Position numbers and translations under genes: made by a program. A stretch of DNA of 64,000 nt from Sphingomonas flavalba (lineage in GTDB: Bacteria; Pseudomonadota; Alphaproteobacteria; Sphingomonadales; Sphingomonadaceae): positions 299,512 to 363,511 of the forward strand of contig NZ_SPHY01000002.1 in the NCBI RefSeq assembly GCF_004796535.1, given 5' to 3'. This document shows, piece by piece, positions 25,904 through 37,600 of the stretch (positions are counted from its first letter, which is position 1; each line of letters starts with the position of its first letter). The notes beneath the pieces were generated by a model. It worked only from the letters and a program-made list of their open reading frames with translations. It made no database searches and was not told where the DNA came from.

Positions 25904-26610
25904 CCGACCTGTCCGCCTTCCCGATCACCCGCCGCTGGCCCGCCGCCCATCCCGACCGGATTCAGCTCTATTCGCTGCCGACGCCCAACGGTGTGAAGGT
26001 GTCGATCATGCTGGAGGAAACCGGCCTGCCCTATGAGCCGCACCTGATTGATATCGGCAAGGACGAGACCTGGACGCCCGAATTCCTGTCGCTCAACCCC
26101 AACGGCAAGATCCCGGCGATCATCGATCCCGACGGTCCCGGCGGCAAGCCGCTCGGCCTGTTCGAATCCGGCGCGATCCTGCTCTACCTCGCCGAAAAGA
26201 CCGGCAAATTCCTGCCAGCCGACCCAGCGCTGCGCTATGAAACCATCCAGTGGGTGTTCTTCCAGATGGCGGCGATCGGCCCAATGTTCGGCCAGGTCGG
26301 TTTCTTCCACCGCTTCGCCGGCAAAGAGTTCGCCGACAAACGCCCGCTGGAACGGTACGTCAACGAAACGAAGCGCCTGCTCGGCGTGCTGGAAACCCGC
26401 CTCGACGGCCGCGACTGGATCATGGGCGACGCCTATACCATCGCCGATATTGCCACCCTCGGCTGGGTGCGCAACCTGATAACCTTCTACGAAGCCCGCG
26501 ACCTCGTCGCCTATGACAGCCTGACCCACGTCCCCGCCTGGCTCGAACGCGGCCTTGCCCGGCCCGCCGTCCAGCGCGGCCTGACCATCCCGGCCCGCCC
26601 AGCGGCCTGA
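25900..26610 (+). CDS. Glutathione S-transferase family protein
   Basis: A 236-residue cytosolic GST of the Nu/YfcG type. The thioredoxin-like domain is at about 15-100 (IQLYSLPTPNGVKVSIMLEE; NPNGKIPAIIDPDG; LFESGAILLYLAEKTGKFLP), and the all-helical domain includes QWVFFQMAAIGPMFGQVGFF and the N-capping YTIADIATLGW. Relatives show disulfide-bond reductase activity with glutathione. It is translationally coupled to the DUF167 gene and convergent with folP. Confidence 0.93.
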   Translation: MTDLSAFPITRRWPAAHPDRIQLYSLPTPNGVKVSIMLEETGLPYEPHLIDIGKDETWTPEFLSLNPNGKIPAIIDPDGPGGKPLGLFESGAILLYLAEKTGKFLPADPALRYETIQWVFFQMAAIGPMFGQVGFFHRFAGKEFADKRPLERYVNETKRLLGVLETRLDGRDWIMGDAYTIADIATLGWVRNLITFYEARDLVAYDSLTHVPAWLERGLARPAVQRGLTIPARPAA

Positions 26611-26620
26611 CCCACAAGTC

Positions 26621-26653
26621 CGTCATCGCGAGCCCCCGGATGGGGCGCTCGCG
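26621..26653. repeat. REP-like hairpin between convergent genes (degenerate copy)
   Basis: CGCGAGCCCCC (26627-26637) pairs with GGGGCGCTCGCG (26642-26653) with one bulged base. It begins CGTCATCGCGAGC, matching the first bases of the repeats at 46.24 and 58.61 kb but diverging after that. It sits between the stops of the GST and folP genes and may end transcription in both directions. Confidence 0.55.
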
Positions 26654-26662
26654 GTGGCGCGC

Positions 26663-29042
<2,380 letters not shown>

Positions 29043-29052
29043 AAACGTCGAA

Positions 29053-29655
29053 TTACAGCGCCAGCCAGGCCTGCGCGACCGGCGCGAAGCTGCGGCGGTG
29101 GTACCGCGTCGGGCCAAGGCGGATCAGCGCGTCGCGGTGCTCGCGTGATCCGTATCCCTTGTTCCGCGCCCAGCCATAGCCCGGATATTCGGCGTCCAGC
29201 GCGATCATCATCGCATCGCGATGCTGCTTGGCGACGATCGACGCGGCGGCGATCGACAGGCACAGCGCGTCGCCGCCGACGATCGCGGCGGACGGGTGCG
29301 CCCAGCGCGGGCAACGATTGCCGTCGATCAGCACCATGCCCGGCGCAACGCCAAGCGCGGCAACCGCCCGCTCCATCGCCAGCATCGTCGCGTGAAGGAT
29401 GTTCAGCCGGTCGATCTCGTCGACATCGGCCAGGCCGACGCCGACCCGCGCCACCGCGGCGATCCGCGCGGCCAGCGCGGCACGGGCGGCGGCGGACAGC
29501 TTCTTGGAATCGTCGATGCCGTCCGGCACCCCGGTGACGGGCAGGATCACCGCCGCCGCGACCACCGGCCCGCACAGCGGCCCGCGCCCCGCTTCGTCGA
29601 CGCCGACCACCGGCGCCGGGTGGTCGGCCTCAAGGCGCCGGTCCGGGCCGCTCAT
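29053..29655 (-). CDS. rnhB: Ribonuclease HII
   Basis: A 200-residue enzyme that removes ribonucleotides from DNA-RNA hybrids and genomic [24 protein letters not shown] carries the first two catalytic acids; the DSKKLS motif, LIDGN, and [14 protein letters not shown] with its later Asp are all present. The start ATG overlaps the thiD stop by four bases, so it is the last gene of a glmM-thiD-rnhB operon. Confidence 0.97.
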   Translation of the reverse strand: MSGPDRRLEADHPAPVVGVDEAGRGPLCGPVVAAAVILPVTGVPDGIDDSKKLSAAARAALAARIAAVARVGVGLADVDEIDRLNILHATMLAMERAVAALGVAPGMVLIDGNRCPRWAHPSAAIVGGDALCLSIAAASIVAKQHRDAMMIALDAEYPGYGWARNKGYGSREHRDALIRLGPTRYHRRSFAPVAQAWLAL

Positions 29656-30776
29656 CCCAGCCGCCAGGGCGGAAAGCGCCGGTTCTCGCCGGCGCGGTAC
29701 AGGCAGACGCGGTTACCGCCGGGGTCGCGCAGCCAGGCCTCGCGCCAGCCCCAGCGCTGCTCCGTCGCTGGCGCCTCCACCGCATAGCCGGCCGCCGCCA
29801 TCCGCGCCGCCGCCGCATCGGGGTCGGCGCATTCCAGATAGACGCCGCCGGCCTCGCCCGCCGCGACCGACAGCGTCGCGCCCCCGGCGCTTTCGAACCG
29901 CGCATAACGGCCCGGCGCGTCGACGATCCGGGTCAGGCCCAGCGCGTCGTAGAACGCGACCGACGCCGCCTGGTCGGTGGCCCCCACCGTCATCTGGTTC
30001 AGCATCGGCGCGGTGCCGGCAATATCCAGGCGGACGGCGGCATGGCCCATCGGCCCATGCCCGCGCCCCAGCCCCGGCGCCTCCTTCAGGGCGATCCGCA
30101 CGAACAGCCGCGCCCGCGCCACCGCCTCGTCCAGCGCCAGCCCGGCGCCCAGCCCGGCGGCGATCGCACTGGCCAGCGTGCAGCCGGTGCCATGGCTGTG
30201 CACGGTATCGATCCGCTCGCCCTCGAACCGCATCTCGCCCTCCGGCGTGACAAGCCGGTCGACAATCGTCGTGCCGTCGGCATGCCCGCCCTTGACCAGC
30301 ACCGCCCGGCCGGTGCGCGCGACGATCGCTTTCGCATCGCCGCCCAGCGCCGCCAATTCAGGCAGATTGGGGGTGGTGACGGTGGCAATCGCCATCAGCC
30401 GGTCGAAGGCGGCGATCGTTCCGGCGTCGGCCAGCACCGATCCGCTGGTCGCGATCATCACCGGGTCGAAGACGATCGGCACGCCTGTCATCCGCGCCAG
30501 CCGGTCGGCCACCGCTCCGGCCGTCTCCGGCGATCCGATCATGCCGATCTTGACCGCGTCGACGCCGATATCGTCGGCAACCGCGTCGATCTGGGCGATG
30601 ACCATGTCGGTCGGCACCGCATGGACCGCGCTCACCCCCTGCGTGTTCTGGGCGGTGATCGCGGCGATCGCGGTCATCGGGTGGCCGCCCAGCATGGTGA
30701 CGGTGCGGATATCCGCCTGAATGCCGGCACCGCCGCCGGAATCGGAGCCGGCGACGATCAGGATGCGCGCGGTCAC
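29652..30776 (-). CDS. thiD: HMP/HMP-P kinase ThiD fused to a C-terminal VOC domain
   Basis: Residues 1 to about 250 are ThiD, which phosphorylates hydroxymethylpyrimidine and its phosphate for thiamin synthesis: [47 protein letters not shown] and the catalytic [13 protein letters not shown] are present. From about 262 to 374 follows a separate VOC module ([40 protein letters not shown]). The usual ThiD length is 255-275. Starts at GTG 30776, overlapping glmM by four bases. The second domain carries no clear metal triad and may be a binding or toxin-handling module. No TPP riboswitch is near. Confidence 0.93.
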   Translation of the reverse strand: MTARILIVAGSDSGGGAGIQADIRTVTMLGGHPMTAIAAITAQNTQGVSAVHAVPTDMVIAQIDAVADDIGVDAVKIGMIGSPETAGAVADRLARMTGVPIVFDPVMIATSGSVLADAGTIAAFDRLMAIATVTTPNLPELAALGGDAKAIVARTGRAVLVKGGHADGTTIVDRLVTPEGEMRFEGERIDTVHSHGTGCTLASAIAAGLGAGLALDEAVARARLFVRIALKEAPGLGRGHGPMGHAAVRLDIAGTAPMLNQMTVGATDQAASVAFYDALGLTRIVDAPGRYARFESAGGATLSVAAGEAGGVYLECADPDAAAARMAAAGYAVEAPATEQRWGWREAWLRDPGGNRVCLYRAGENRRFPPWRLG

Positions 30777-32110
30777 GCCACCGCCGCCACCGCCGCACAG
30801 ATGCGGTCGACCAGCGCCTCGACCTGCGCCGCATCGTCGCCTTCCGCCATCACCCGGATCAGCGGCTCCGTGCCGGACCGGCGGATGACCAGCCGCCCGC
30901 GCCCGTTCAGCTCGGCCTCCGCCTCGGCGATCACCGCCTTCACGCGTGCGTCGTCCAGCGGGCGGCCGCCACTGTGGCGGACATTCTTCAGCAATTGCGG
31001 CACCGGCTCGAACAGCCGCAGCAATTCGCTCGCCGGCCGCCCCTCCGTCACCAGTTCGGCGAGGATCTGCAACGCAGCGATCAGCCCGTCGCCGGTCGTC
31101 GCATGATCGGACATGATGATATGGCCGGACTGTTCGCCGCCGACATTGAACCCGCCCGACCGCATCCGTTCCAGCACATAGCGGTCGCCGACCCCGGCGC
31201 GCTCCAGCGTCAGCCCTTCGGCGGCCAGCAGCCGCTCCAGCCCCAGATTGGACATGACCGTCGCGACCAGCCCGCCGCCGCGCAGCTGCCCGCGCTTTGC
31301 CCAGCGCGTCGCGATCAGCGCCATCAACTGGTCGCCGTCGACCACCCGCGCCTTTTCATCGACCACGATCAGCCGGTCGGCGTCGCCGTCAAGCGCGATG
31401 CCGATATGCGCGCCGGACGCCGCGACCGTTTCCTGCAACAGCGCCGGCGCGGTCGATCCGACCTGATCGTTGATGTTGCGGCCGTTGGGGGTAACCCCGA
31501 TCGGGATCACATCCGCTCCCAGTTCCCACAGCGCGGCGGGGGCGACCTGATAGGCGGCGCCATTGGCGCAATCGACGACGACGCGCAGCCCGTCGAGGCT
31601 CAGACGATCGGGGAAGGTCGACTTGGCGGCGTGGATGTAGCGGCCGCGCGCGTCCTCCACCCGGCGGGCGCGGCCGGTGCGTTCGGCCGGCGCCAGCACC
31701 GGCTCGGCATCGATCAGCGCCTCGATCGCCGCCTCGTCGGCATCCGACAGCTTGTAGCCGTCCGGCCCGAATAATTTGATCCCGTTATCCTGGAACGGGT
31801 TGTGGCTGGCGGAGATCATCACGCCCAGGTCGGCGCGCATCGAACGGGCGAGCAGCGCCACCGCCGGTGTCGGCATCGGCCCAACCTGGACGACATCCAT
31901 GCCGACGCTGGTGAAGCCGGCGACCAGCGCCGATTCCATCACATAGCCCGACAGGCGGGTATCCTTGCCGATGACGACGCGGTGGACATGGTCACCGCGC
32001 GCAAAGTGGGCCCCGGCGGCCATGCCGACCTTCATCGCCATCTCGGCGGTCATCGGCGCCTGGTTGACCCGGCCGCGAATGCCGTCGGTGCCGAAGAATT
32101 TCCTGTTCAC
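30773..32110 (-). CDS. glmM: Phosphoglucosamine mutase
   Basis: Converts glucosamine-6-phosphate to glucosamine-1-phosphate for UDP-GlcNAc, hence for peptidoglycan and lipid A. The 445-residue protein has the phosphoserine loop [14 protein letters not shown] with Ser102, the metal loop LDGDADRLI, the sugar loop GGEQSGHI and the phosphate loop [15 protein letters not shown]. The start is GTG 32110 (read as [13 protein letters not shown]). It is the first gene of the overlapping glmM-thiD-rnhB operon and is divergent from the aldo/keto reductase, with 54 bases between. Confidence 0.97.
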   Translation of the reverse strand: MNRKFFGTDGIRGRVNQAPMTAEMAMKVGMAAGAHFARGDHVHRVVIGKDTRLSGYVMESALVAGFTSVGMDVVQVGPMPTPAVALLARSMRADLGVMISASHNPFQDNGIKLFGPDGYKLSDADEAAIEALIDAEPVLAPAERTGRARRVEDARGRYIHAAKSTFPDRLSLDGLRVVVDCANGAAYQVAPAALWELGADVIPIGVTPNGRNINDQVGSTAPALLQETVAASGAHIGIALDGDADRLIVVDEKARVVDGDQLMALIATRWAKRGQLRGGGLVATVMSNLGLERLLAAEGLTLERAGVGDRYVLERMRSGGFNVGGEQSGHIIMSDHATTGDGLIAALQILAELVTEGRPASELLRLFEPVPQLLKNVRHSGGRPLDDARVKAVIAEAEAELNGRGRLVIRRSGTEPLIRVMAEGDDAAQVEALVDRICAAVAAVA

Positions 32111-32164
32111 ATTCTACCCCGATCCGCCACTATGCGCGGCCCTGATAGCGCGGAGAGACCCATC

Positions 32165-33163
32165 ATGAAATATCGCACGCTCGGCGACGGGCTCGTCGTA
32201 TCGGCACTTGGCCTCGGCTGCATGCCGATGGCCGGCGTCGGCGGCGACATGTACGGCGTCGCCGACGAAGCGGAATCGATCGCGACGATCCACCGCGCGA
32301 TCGATCTCGGCGTCACTTTCTTCGACACCGCAGAAATATACGGCCCCTATCATAATGAGGAACTGCTCGGCCGCGCGATCCGGGGGCGGCGCGACGGGCT
32401 GGTCATCGCCACCAAGTTCGGTTTCCGGTTCAACGCCGATACCAGCGTCACCGGCGTCGATTCCAGCCCGGCCAATGTCCGCCGCGTCTGCGACGAATCG
32501 CTGCGCCGCCTCGGCATCGACACCATCGACCTGTTCTACCAGCACCGTGTCGACCCGGCGGTGCCGGTCGAGGAAACCGTCGGCGCGATGGCGGATCTGG
32601 TCCGCGCCGGTAAGGTCCGCCATCTCGGCCTGTCGGAAGCCGGCGCCGACACCATCCGCCGCGCCGCCACCGTCCACCCGATTGCCGCGCTGCAATCGGA
32701 ATATTCGCTGTGGGAACGCGATATAGAGGTGGACATTCTGCCCGCCTGCCGCGCGCTCGGCATCGGCCTGGTGCCCTATTCCCCCCTCGGCCGCGGCTTC
32801 CTCACCGGCCGCTTTGCCAGCCGGGCGGACCTGCCGCCGGGCGATTACCGGCTGGGCGACCCGCGCTATGCGGAAGGGAATTTCGAAAGCAACATGCGGG
32901 TCGTTACCGTCGCCCGCGCAATCGCGGAGCGCCAGGGCATTTCTCCCGCGCAGGTCGCTCTGGCCTGGCTGCTTGCGCAGGGCGACGCGATCGTGCCGAT
33001 CCCCGGCTCGAAACGGCGGGTGACACTCGAAGACAGCATGGCCGCCGCCGATGTCGCGCTGACCGCCGACGATCTGGCCGCGCTCGACGCCGCGGCGCCA
33101 CGCGGCGCCACCGCCGGGCTGCGCTACGGCAATGAACGGGCGCTGGCGATGGTGCGGCTGTAA
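32165..33163 (+). CDS. Aldo/keto reductase
   Basis: A 332-residue NADPH-dependent oxidoreductase of the AKR13/YajO-like group. The catalytic tetrad is visible: Asp54 and Tyr59 ([10 protein letters not shown]), Lys84 (IATKFGF) and His127 (FYQHRVDP). The NADP-binding [14 protein letters not shown] segment is near the C-terminus. The ATG at 32165 is used; a longer in-frame opening would overlap glmM on the other strand. It is followed after six bases by the UPF0178 gene. Physiological substrate unknown. Confidence 0.92.
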   Translation: MKYRTLGDGLVVSALGLGCMPMAGVGGDMYGVADEAESIATIHRAIDLGVTFFDTAEIYGPYHNEELLGRAIRGRRDGLVIATKFGFRFNADTSVTGVDSSPANVRRVCDESLRRLGIDTIDLFYQHRVDPAVPVEETVGAMADLVRAGKVRHLGLSEAGADTIRRAATVHPIAALQSEYSLWERDIEVDILPACRALGIGLVPYSPLGRGFLTGRFASRADLPPGDYRLGDPRYAEGNFESNMRVVTVARAIAERQGISPAQVALAWLLAQGDAIVPIPGSKRRVTLEDSMAAADVALTADDLAALDAAAPRGATAGLRYGNERALAMVRL

Positions 33164-33169
33164 CGCGCC

Positions 33170-33616
33170 ATGGCGATTCTCGTCGATGCCGACGCCTGCC
33201 CGGTCAAGGATGAGGTCTACCGCGTCGCCCTGCGCCGGGGCGTGCAAGTCACCATCGTCAGCAACGGGCCGATCCGCATTCCGCCGCACCCGCTGATCGG
33301 CCGGGTGCAGGTCGGCTCCGGCTTCGACGCCGCCGACGACTGGATCGCCGAACGCGCCGGGCCGGCGACGCTGGTCGTCACCGCCGACATCCTGCTCGCC
33401 GACCGCTGCCTCAAGGCGGGCGCCACCGTGCTTTCGCCAAACGGCAAGCCGTTCACCACCAGCTCGATCGGCAACGCCATCGCCGTGCGCGCGATCATGG
33501 CGGACCTGCGCGCCGGCGGCGACAGCATCGGCGGGCCGCCGCCCTTCACCAAGACGGATCGTTCCCGCTTCCTCTCCGCCCTCGACGAAGCCCTGACCCG
33601 CCTCGCACGCGTTTGA
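33170..33616 (+). CDS. UPF0178 (YaiI/YqxD) family protein
   Basis: A 148-residue protein with the family opening ILVDADACPVKDEVYRVA, the GFDAADDWIAERAG stretch, VTADILLADRC and the closing GGPPPFTKTDRSRFLSALD. The fold is PIN-like with clustered aspartates, but no activity is established for the family. It probably shares a transcript with the aldo/keto reductase six bases upstream. Confidence 0.93.
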   Translation: MAILVDADACPVKDEVYRVALRRGVQVTIVSNGPIRIPPHPLIGRVQVGSGFDAADDWIAERAGPATLVVTADILLADRCLKAGATVLSPNGKPFTTSSIGNAIAVRAIMADLRAGGDSIGGPPPFTKTDRSRFLSALDEALTRLARV

Positions 33617-33684
33617 CCGGCAAGCGGCGCCAACCCGCTTCAGCCTAAAGCGCTTGCTAACCATCGTGCTGCTATCGCCGGCCC

Positions 33685-34908
33685 ATGTGGACGGCAATGG
33701 CAAGCGGCGACTGGGTGAACGAACGGCGGGTGCGGCTGGTCTGCCGGCTGCTGCTGGCCGCGACGCTGCTCTCCGCCGCCGCGCTGCTGCTCACCGCCAG
33801 CGGCACGCTCGACCGGCTCGGCCGGCCGGTCGGCACGGATTTCTCCAATGTCTACGCCGCCGGGCGCATGGCGCTGGACGGCCACGCCGCCACCGCCTGG
33901 CTGTGGCCGGAGCATTATCAGGTGCAGCAGGCGGTCCATCACAGCGCGACCGTGCCGTTCTACGGCTGGCACTACCCGCCGCCGTTCCTGCTGCTCGCAG
34001 CGCTGCTCGCGCTACTTCCCTATCTCGCCGCGCTGGCGCTGTGGCAGGGGGTGACGCTGGCCGGCGCGGTGCTGGTCGTCCGCCGGATCGCACCGGGGCG
34101 CGGCACCCTGCTCGCCGCGCTCGCTGCGCCTGCAACCTTCGTCTGCCTCGGCCACGGCCAGAACGCCTTCCTGACCGCCGCGCTGCTCGGCGGCGGGCTG
34201 TGGCTGCTCGACCGGCGGCCGCGGCTGGCCGGGCTGCTGCTCGGCTGTCTGGTCTACAAGCCACAATTCGCACTGCTGCTGCCGGTGGTGCTGGTCGCCG
34301 CCGGCAACCGCCGCGCTTTCATGGGCGCCACCACGTCATCGCTCGGCCTGTGCGCCGCCACCTTCGCGCTGTGGGGTTGGCCGGTATGGCAGGCGTTCCT
34401 CGATTCCCTGCCGCTCACCCGCGCGGTGGTGATCGAGGCCGGCGAGACCGGCTGGGAAAAGATCGTCAGCGCCTTCGCTGCCGCCCGCGCCCTCGGTGCG
34501 CCGCTGCCGCTTGCCTATGCGGCGCAGGGGCTGGCGACCGGCCTCGCCATCGTCGGAGCCGCCGCCGCGGCGCGCTGGGCCAGCCCGGCGGTGCGCGGCG
34601 CCACCGTCTGCTGTGCGGCGGTGCTGTCGACGCCCTATGTGCTGGACTATGATCTGGTCATCCTCGGCCCGGCGATCGCCTTCATGGTGGCGGATGCCCG
34701 CGCGCGCGGCTGGCTGGCGTGGGAAAAGACCCTGCTCGCCCTCGCCTACGCCGCGCCGCTGTTCGGCCGGCAGGTCGCGGCGTTCAGCCTGATCCCGGTC
34801 GACTGGCTGGCGACCGTCGCGCTGTTCGCCCTCGCCCTGCGCCGCGCCTGGCTGCTCGACCTGAATGGCGCTGCGCCATGGCGCGGCGCCGTCGGTCAGC
34901 GGTCATAG
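33685..34908 (+). CDS. GT87-type (DUF2029) membrane glycosyltransferase-like protein
   Basis: A 407-residue polytopic inner-membrane protein with roughly ten hydrophobic helices. The first periplasmic loop carries GTDFSNVYAAGRMALDGHAA, and FYGWHYPPPFLLLAALLAL and GLLLGCLVYKPQFALLLPVV follow; these are signatures of the DUF2029/GT87 mannosyltransferase-like family that uses polyprenyl-phosphate sugars. It stands 68 bases after UPF0178 and converges with the amidohydrolase gene, overlapping its end by 13 bases. The acceptor is unknown, and no link to the exopolysaccharide locus 12 kb away is visible. Confidence 0.82.
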   Translation: MWTAMASGDWVNERRVRLVCRLLLAATLLSAAALLLTASGTLDRLGRPVGTDFSNVYAAGRMALDGHAATAWLWPEHYQVQQAVHHSATVPFYGWHYPPPFLLLAALLALLPYLAALALWQGVTLAGAVLVVRRIAPGRGTLLAALAAPATFVCLGHGQNAFLTAALLGGGLWLLDRRPRLAGLLLGCLVYKPQFALLLPVVLVAAGNRRAFMGATTSSLGLCAATFALWGWPVWQAFLDSLPLTRAVVIEAGETGWEKIVSAFAAARALGAPLPLAYAAQGLATGLAIVGAAAAARWASPAVRGATVCCAAVLSTPYVLDYDLVILGPAIAFMVADARARGWLAWEKTLLALAYAAPLFGRQVAAFSLIPVDWLATVALFALALRRAWLLDLNGAAPWRGAVGQRS

Positions 34909-36194
34909 GCCTTGGGCAGCGCCCCTTCGCCCGGCGTCGCATAGCGGTCGCGCAGCCGCTGCTGGCGGGTGACGGTCGGTTGCTGCACGCCGTCGATGAA
35001 CACCGCCTCGGCCGCCGAACTCAGTTCCAGCGGGTCGCCGCTCCACACCACCACATCGGCATGGCGGCCGGGGCGCAGCGAACCGTATTCGCCGCCCAGC
35101 CCGATCGCCTCCGCCGGGCCGGAGGTGATCGCCGCCAGCGCCTGCGCCCAGCTCAGCCCGGCTGCCCCCGGCAGTTTGGCCAGCGCCACCAGATTGCCGG
35201 CATATTGCAGTTCCTGCCGCGCCTGCCGCGTGTCGTTGTCGCCGATCATGCCGATGCCAACCTTGACCCCGGCCTTGACCATCCGGCCGATGTTCGACTG
35301 GGTCGCCGCCAGCGTCTCGAATGCCGCCGGCAGATCGTTCAGCGCGGACGCGATCACCGGCACCCCGGCGGCGGCGATCTGCGGTGCCACCGTCCAACCC
35401 TCGCTGACCCCGACCAGCACCAGCTTCAGCTCCGGGAAATCCTTGCGCAGCGCCAGCGCCGCCAGGATATCGCTGCCCCGCTCGACATGGGCGAGCAGCG
35501 GCACCTTGCCGGTGACGACCGGCACCAGCGCCGCTGCGTCGGTGCGGTTGAACAGCGCGGTATTGTCCCGGCCGCCATAGCCGGCCGGGTTACGCGCATA
35601 GTCGCGCGCCGAGTTGAGCGCATTGCGCAGGTAGGTGTGGGCCGCGCCCCGGCTGCCGCCGGCGCTCGCCGCCCCGTCCTCGCCCAGCTCGACGAACTGG
35701 AAGGCGCGCGGCCTGGTCACCGCGTCCATATCGGCGCCCATGTCGATGACCGCGCCCTGCCCGGCGAACATCCCCGGCCCGGTCGCCGGCGCAACGATCG
35801 CCCGCGTCACGCCATGGGCGCGGCTGACGGTGATCGCGCTGGTCCGCGGGTTGACCGCCGGCGCGACGTCGATCGCGGCGGAAAACGGCGCGGTGCGCGC
35901 GCGGCTGTCATTGGTCTGGTCGACACCGTCGACCTCGACCAGGCCGATGCGGGTGAAGCCGGCGAAGATGCCCGGCGTCACCCATTTGCCGGTCGCGTCG
36001 ATCCGCCTGGCGTCGGCGGGCACGGCGACGCCGCTGCCGGCGGCGACCACCCTGCCGTCGCGAATGACGACGGTGCCGCCCTCGATCGGGGCCGAGCCGT
36101 CACCGATCGCGACGGTGCCACCGGTGATCGCGATCGTCTCGGCGGCGGCGGGCGCGGCGATCAGCGCGGCGCAGGCGAGCAGGAGGCCCTTCAT
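34896..36194 (-). CDS. Periplasmic amidohydrolase-family protein lacking the HxH metal motif
   Basis: A 432-residue exported protein (signal peptide about 1-18, ending AAPAAAE) of the imidazolonepropionase-like amidohydrolase group. The framing beta-sandwich and barrel are recognisable (GGTVAIGDGS; ATGKWVTPGI; ITSGPAEAIGLGGEYGSLRPGRHADVVVW). Where its neighbour has IDIHSHLG, this protein reads FAGFTRIG: both metal-binding histidines of strand 1 are replaced by Phe and Arg. The strand-5 His (PLLAHVE) remains. It may be inactive, structural or differently metallated. Its start overlaps the stop of the paralogue upstream by four bases, implying coupled synthesis and perhaps a heteromer. Confidence 0.88.
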   Translation of the reverse strand: MKGLLLACAALIAAPAAAETIAITGGTVAIGDGSAPIEGGTVVIRDGRVVAAGSGVAVPADARRIDATGKWVTPGIFAGFTRIGLVEVDGVDQTNDSRARTAPFSAAIDVAPAVNPRTSAITVSRAHGVTRAIVAPATGPGMFAGQGAVIDMGADMDAVTRPRAFQFVELGEDGAASAGGSRGAAHTYLRNALNSARDYARNPAGYGGRDNTALFNRTDAAALVPVVTGKVPLLAHVERGSDILAALALRKDFPELKLVLVGVSEGWTVAPQIAAAGVPVIASALNDLPAAFETLAATQSNIGRMVKAGVKVGIGMIGDNDTRQARQELQYAGNLVALAKLPGAAGLSWAQALAAITSGPAEAIGLGGEYGSLRPGRHADVVVWSGDPLELSSAAEAVFIDGVQQPTVTRQQRLRDRYATPGEGALPKAYDR

Positions 36195-37600
36195 TTCACG
36201 TCTCCCTCGCCGGGCTGGCCCAGCTCGAAATCACTAACCGGTCGCCGTTTCGGGTCGCTCGAATCGTAGAGCAGCGCCCCATCGACCCACACCTTTTCGG
36301 GGCGGGAATAGACGCTGAGCGGGTCGCCGTTCCACAGTACGACATCTGCCTCCTTGCCCGGCTTCAGGCTGCCGGTCCTGTCGGCGATGCCCAGCGCCTT
36401 CGCCGGGTTGATCGCCAGCCAGGTCCACGCCAGTTCGTCGGGAATAGTCAGGCCCATGCGGCGCCCGGCGGCTAGCGCCTTCGCCACTTCCTGGTTCAGC
36501 CGCTGGATGCCGTTCTCGTCGTCGCTGTGGATCATCGCGCACGCGCCGGCGTTCTGGAGCAGCGCCAGATTCTCGTCGATCGCATCGTAGCTTTCCATCT
36601 TGAAGCCCCACCAGTCGGCCCAAACCGCGGCGCAGACGTCGTTGGCCTTCAGCAGGTCGGCGATCTTGTAAGCCTCGACCGCGTGGTGGAACGCGGTGAC
36701 CTTGTAACCGAACTCCTTGGCCATATCGATGACGTTGGCCATCTCGTCGGCGCGGTAGCAGTGGTTCTGGATCAGGATCTCACCGGCCAGCACCCCGGCC
36801 AGCGTCTCCATCTGCAGGTCGCGCGCCGGCATCTCACCGCCCGACTTGTTGTATTTGTCCCACTTGCGCTTGTATTCCGCCGCCTTGGCCCAGGTCTGGC
36901 GGTCGACCGCCATGTTGCCCATCCGGGTCGACGGCATCTGGTTGCGGCTGCCGAACACCCGCTTCGGATTCTCGCCGCACGCCATCTTCAGGCCGTAAGG
37001 CGCGCCGGGGAACTTCATTCCCTGCACCGTGCGGGCATAGACGTTCTTCAGCACCACGGATCGCCCGCCCATCAGGTCGGCGGAACCGGGCAGGATCTGC
37101 AGCGTCGTCACCCCGCCATTGGCCAGTGCGCGGCTGAACCCCGGGTCCTGCGGCCAGACGCTGTGCTCGGCCCACACTTCAGCGCGCACCGGTGCCGTTG
37201 CCTCATTGCCGTCGGAATGGGCGCGGACGGACGGGCTGGGGTAAACGCCCAGATGGCTGTGGATGTCGATCACGCCGGGCGTCACCCATTTGCCGGCGCC
37301 GTCGATCCGGGTCGCCCCGGCCGGCGCGTCGACGCTCTGGCCGAGCGCCACCACCTTGCCGTCGGCGAACAGGATCTGGCCGTCGTCGATCCGCCCGCCC
37401 TCGCCGTCGTAGATGGTAACGCCGGTGACCAGCGTCGGCACGCCCGGATAGGGCTTGTAGGTCGACGGATAAGGGTCGGCGCTGAACGCCGGCTTGCTCG
37501 GCGGCGGCGTGGCGGCGGCGGCTTTCGGCGCCTCGCCGTTCGCGCACGCGGCGAGCAGCGAAGTCGCGAGGAGGACGGCGAAGCGCTTATTGAACACCAT
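36191..37600 (-). CDS. Amidohydrolase-family lipoprotein with intact metal site
   Basis: A 469-residue metal-dependent hydrolase. The N-terminus LLATSLLAACANG is a lipobox with Cys19, so it is probably membrane-anchored in the periplasm. The strand-1 motif IDIHSHLG, the later FHHAVEA, and CAMIHSDDENG with the catalytic aspartate mark a functional amidohydrolase. Relatives cleave imides, isoaspartyl bonds or Xaa-Pro dipeptides. It lies between a POT peptide transporter gene (overlap 14 bases) and the HxH-less paralogue (overlap four bases). The three form an operon that suggests digestion of unusual peptides outside the cytoplasm followed by uptake. Confidence 0.9.
   Translation of the reverse strand: MVFNKRFAVLLATSLLAACANGEAPKAAAATPPPSKPAFSADPYPSTYKPYPGVPTLVTGVTIYDGEGGRIDDGQILFADGKVVALGQSVDAPAGATRIDGAGKWVTPGVIDIHSHLGVYPSPSVRAHSDGNEATAPVRAEVWAEHSVWPQDPGFSRALANGGVTTLQILPGSADLMGGRSVVLKNVYARTVQGMKFPGAPYGLKMACGENPKRVFGSRNQMPSTRMGNMAVDRQTWAKAAEYKRKWDKYNKSGGEMPARDLQMETLAGVLAGEILIQNHCYRADEMANVIDMAKEFGYKVTAFHHAVEAYKIADLLKANDVCAAVWADWWGFKMESYDAIDENLALLQNAGACAMIHSDDENGIQRLNQEVAKALAAGRRMGLTIPDELAWTWLAINPAKALGIADRTGSLKPGKEADVVLWNGDPLSVYSRPEKVWVDGALLYDSSDPKRRPVSDFELGQPGEGDVK

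Noticed and set aside
30777..32164. TPP riboswitch ahead of thiD
   Set aside because: thiD overlaps glmM, leaving no leader, and no thi-box sequence was seen upstream of glmM.
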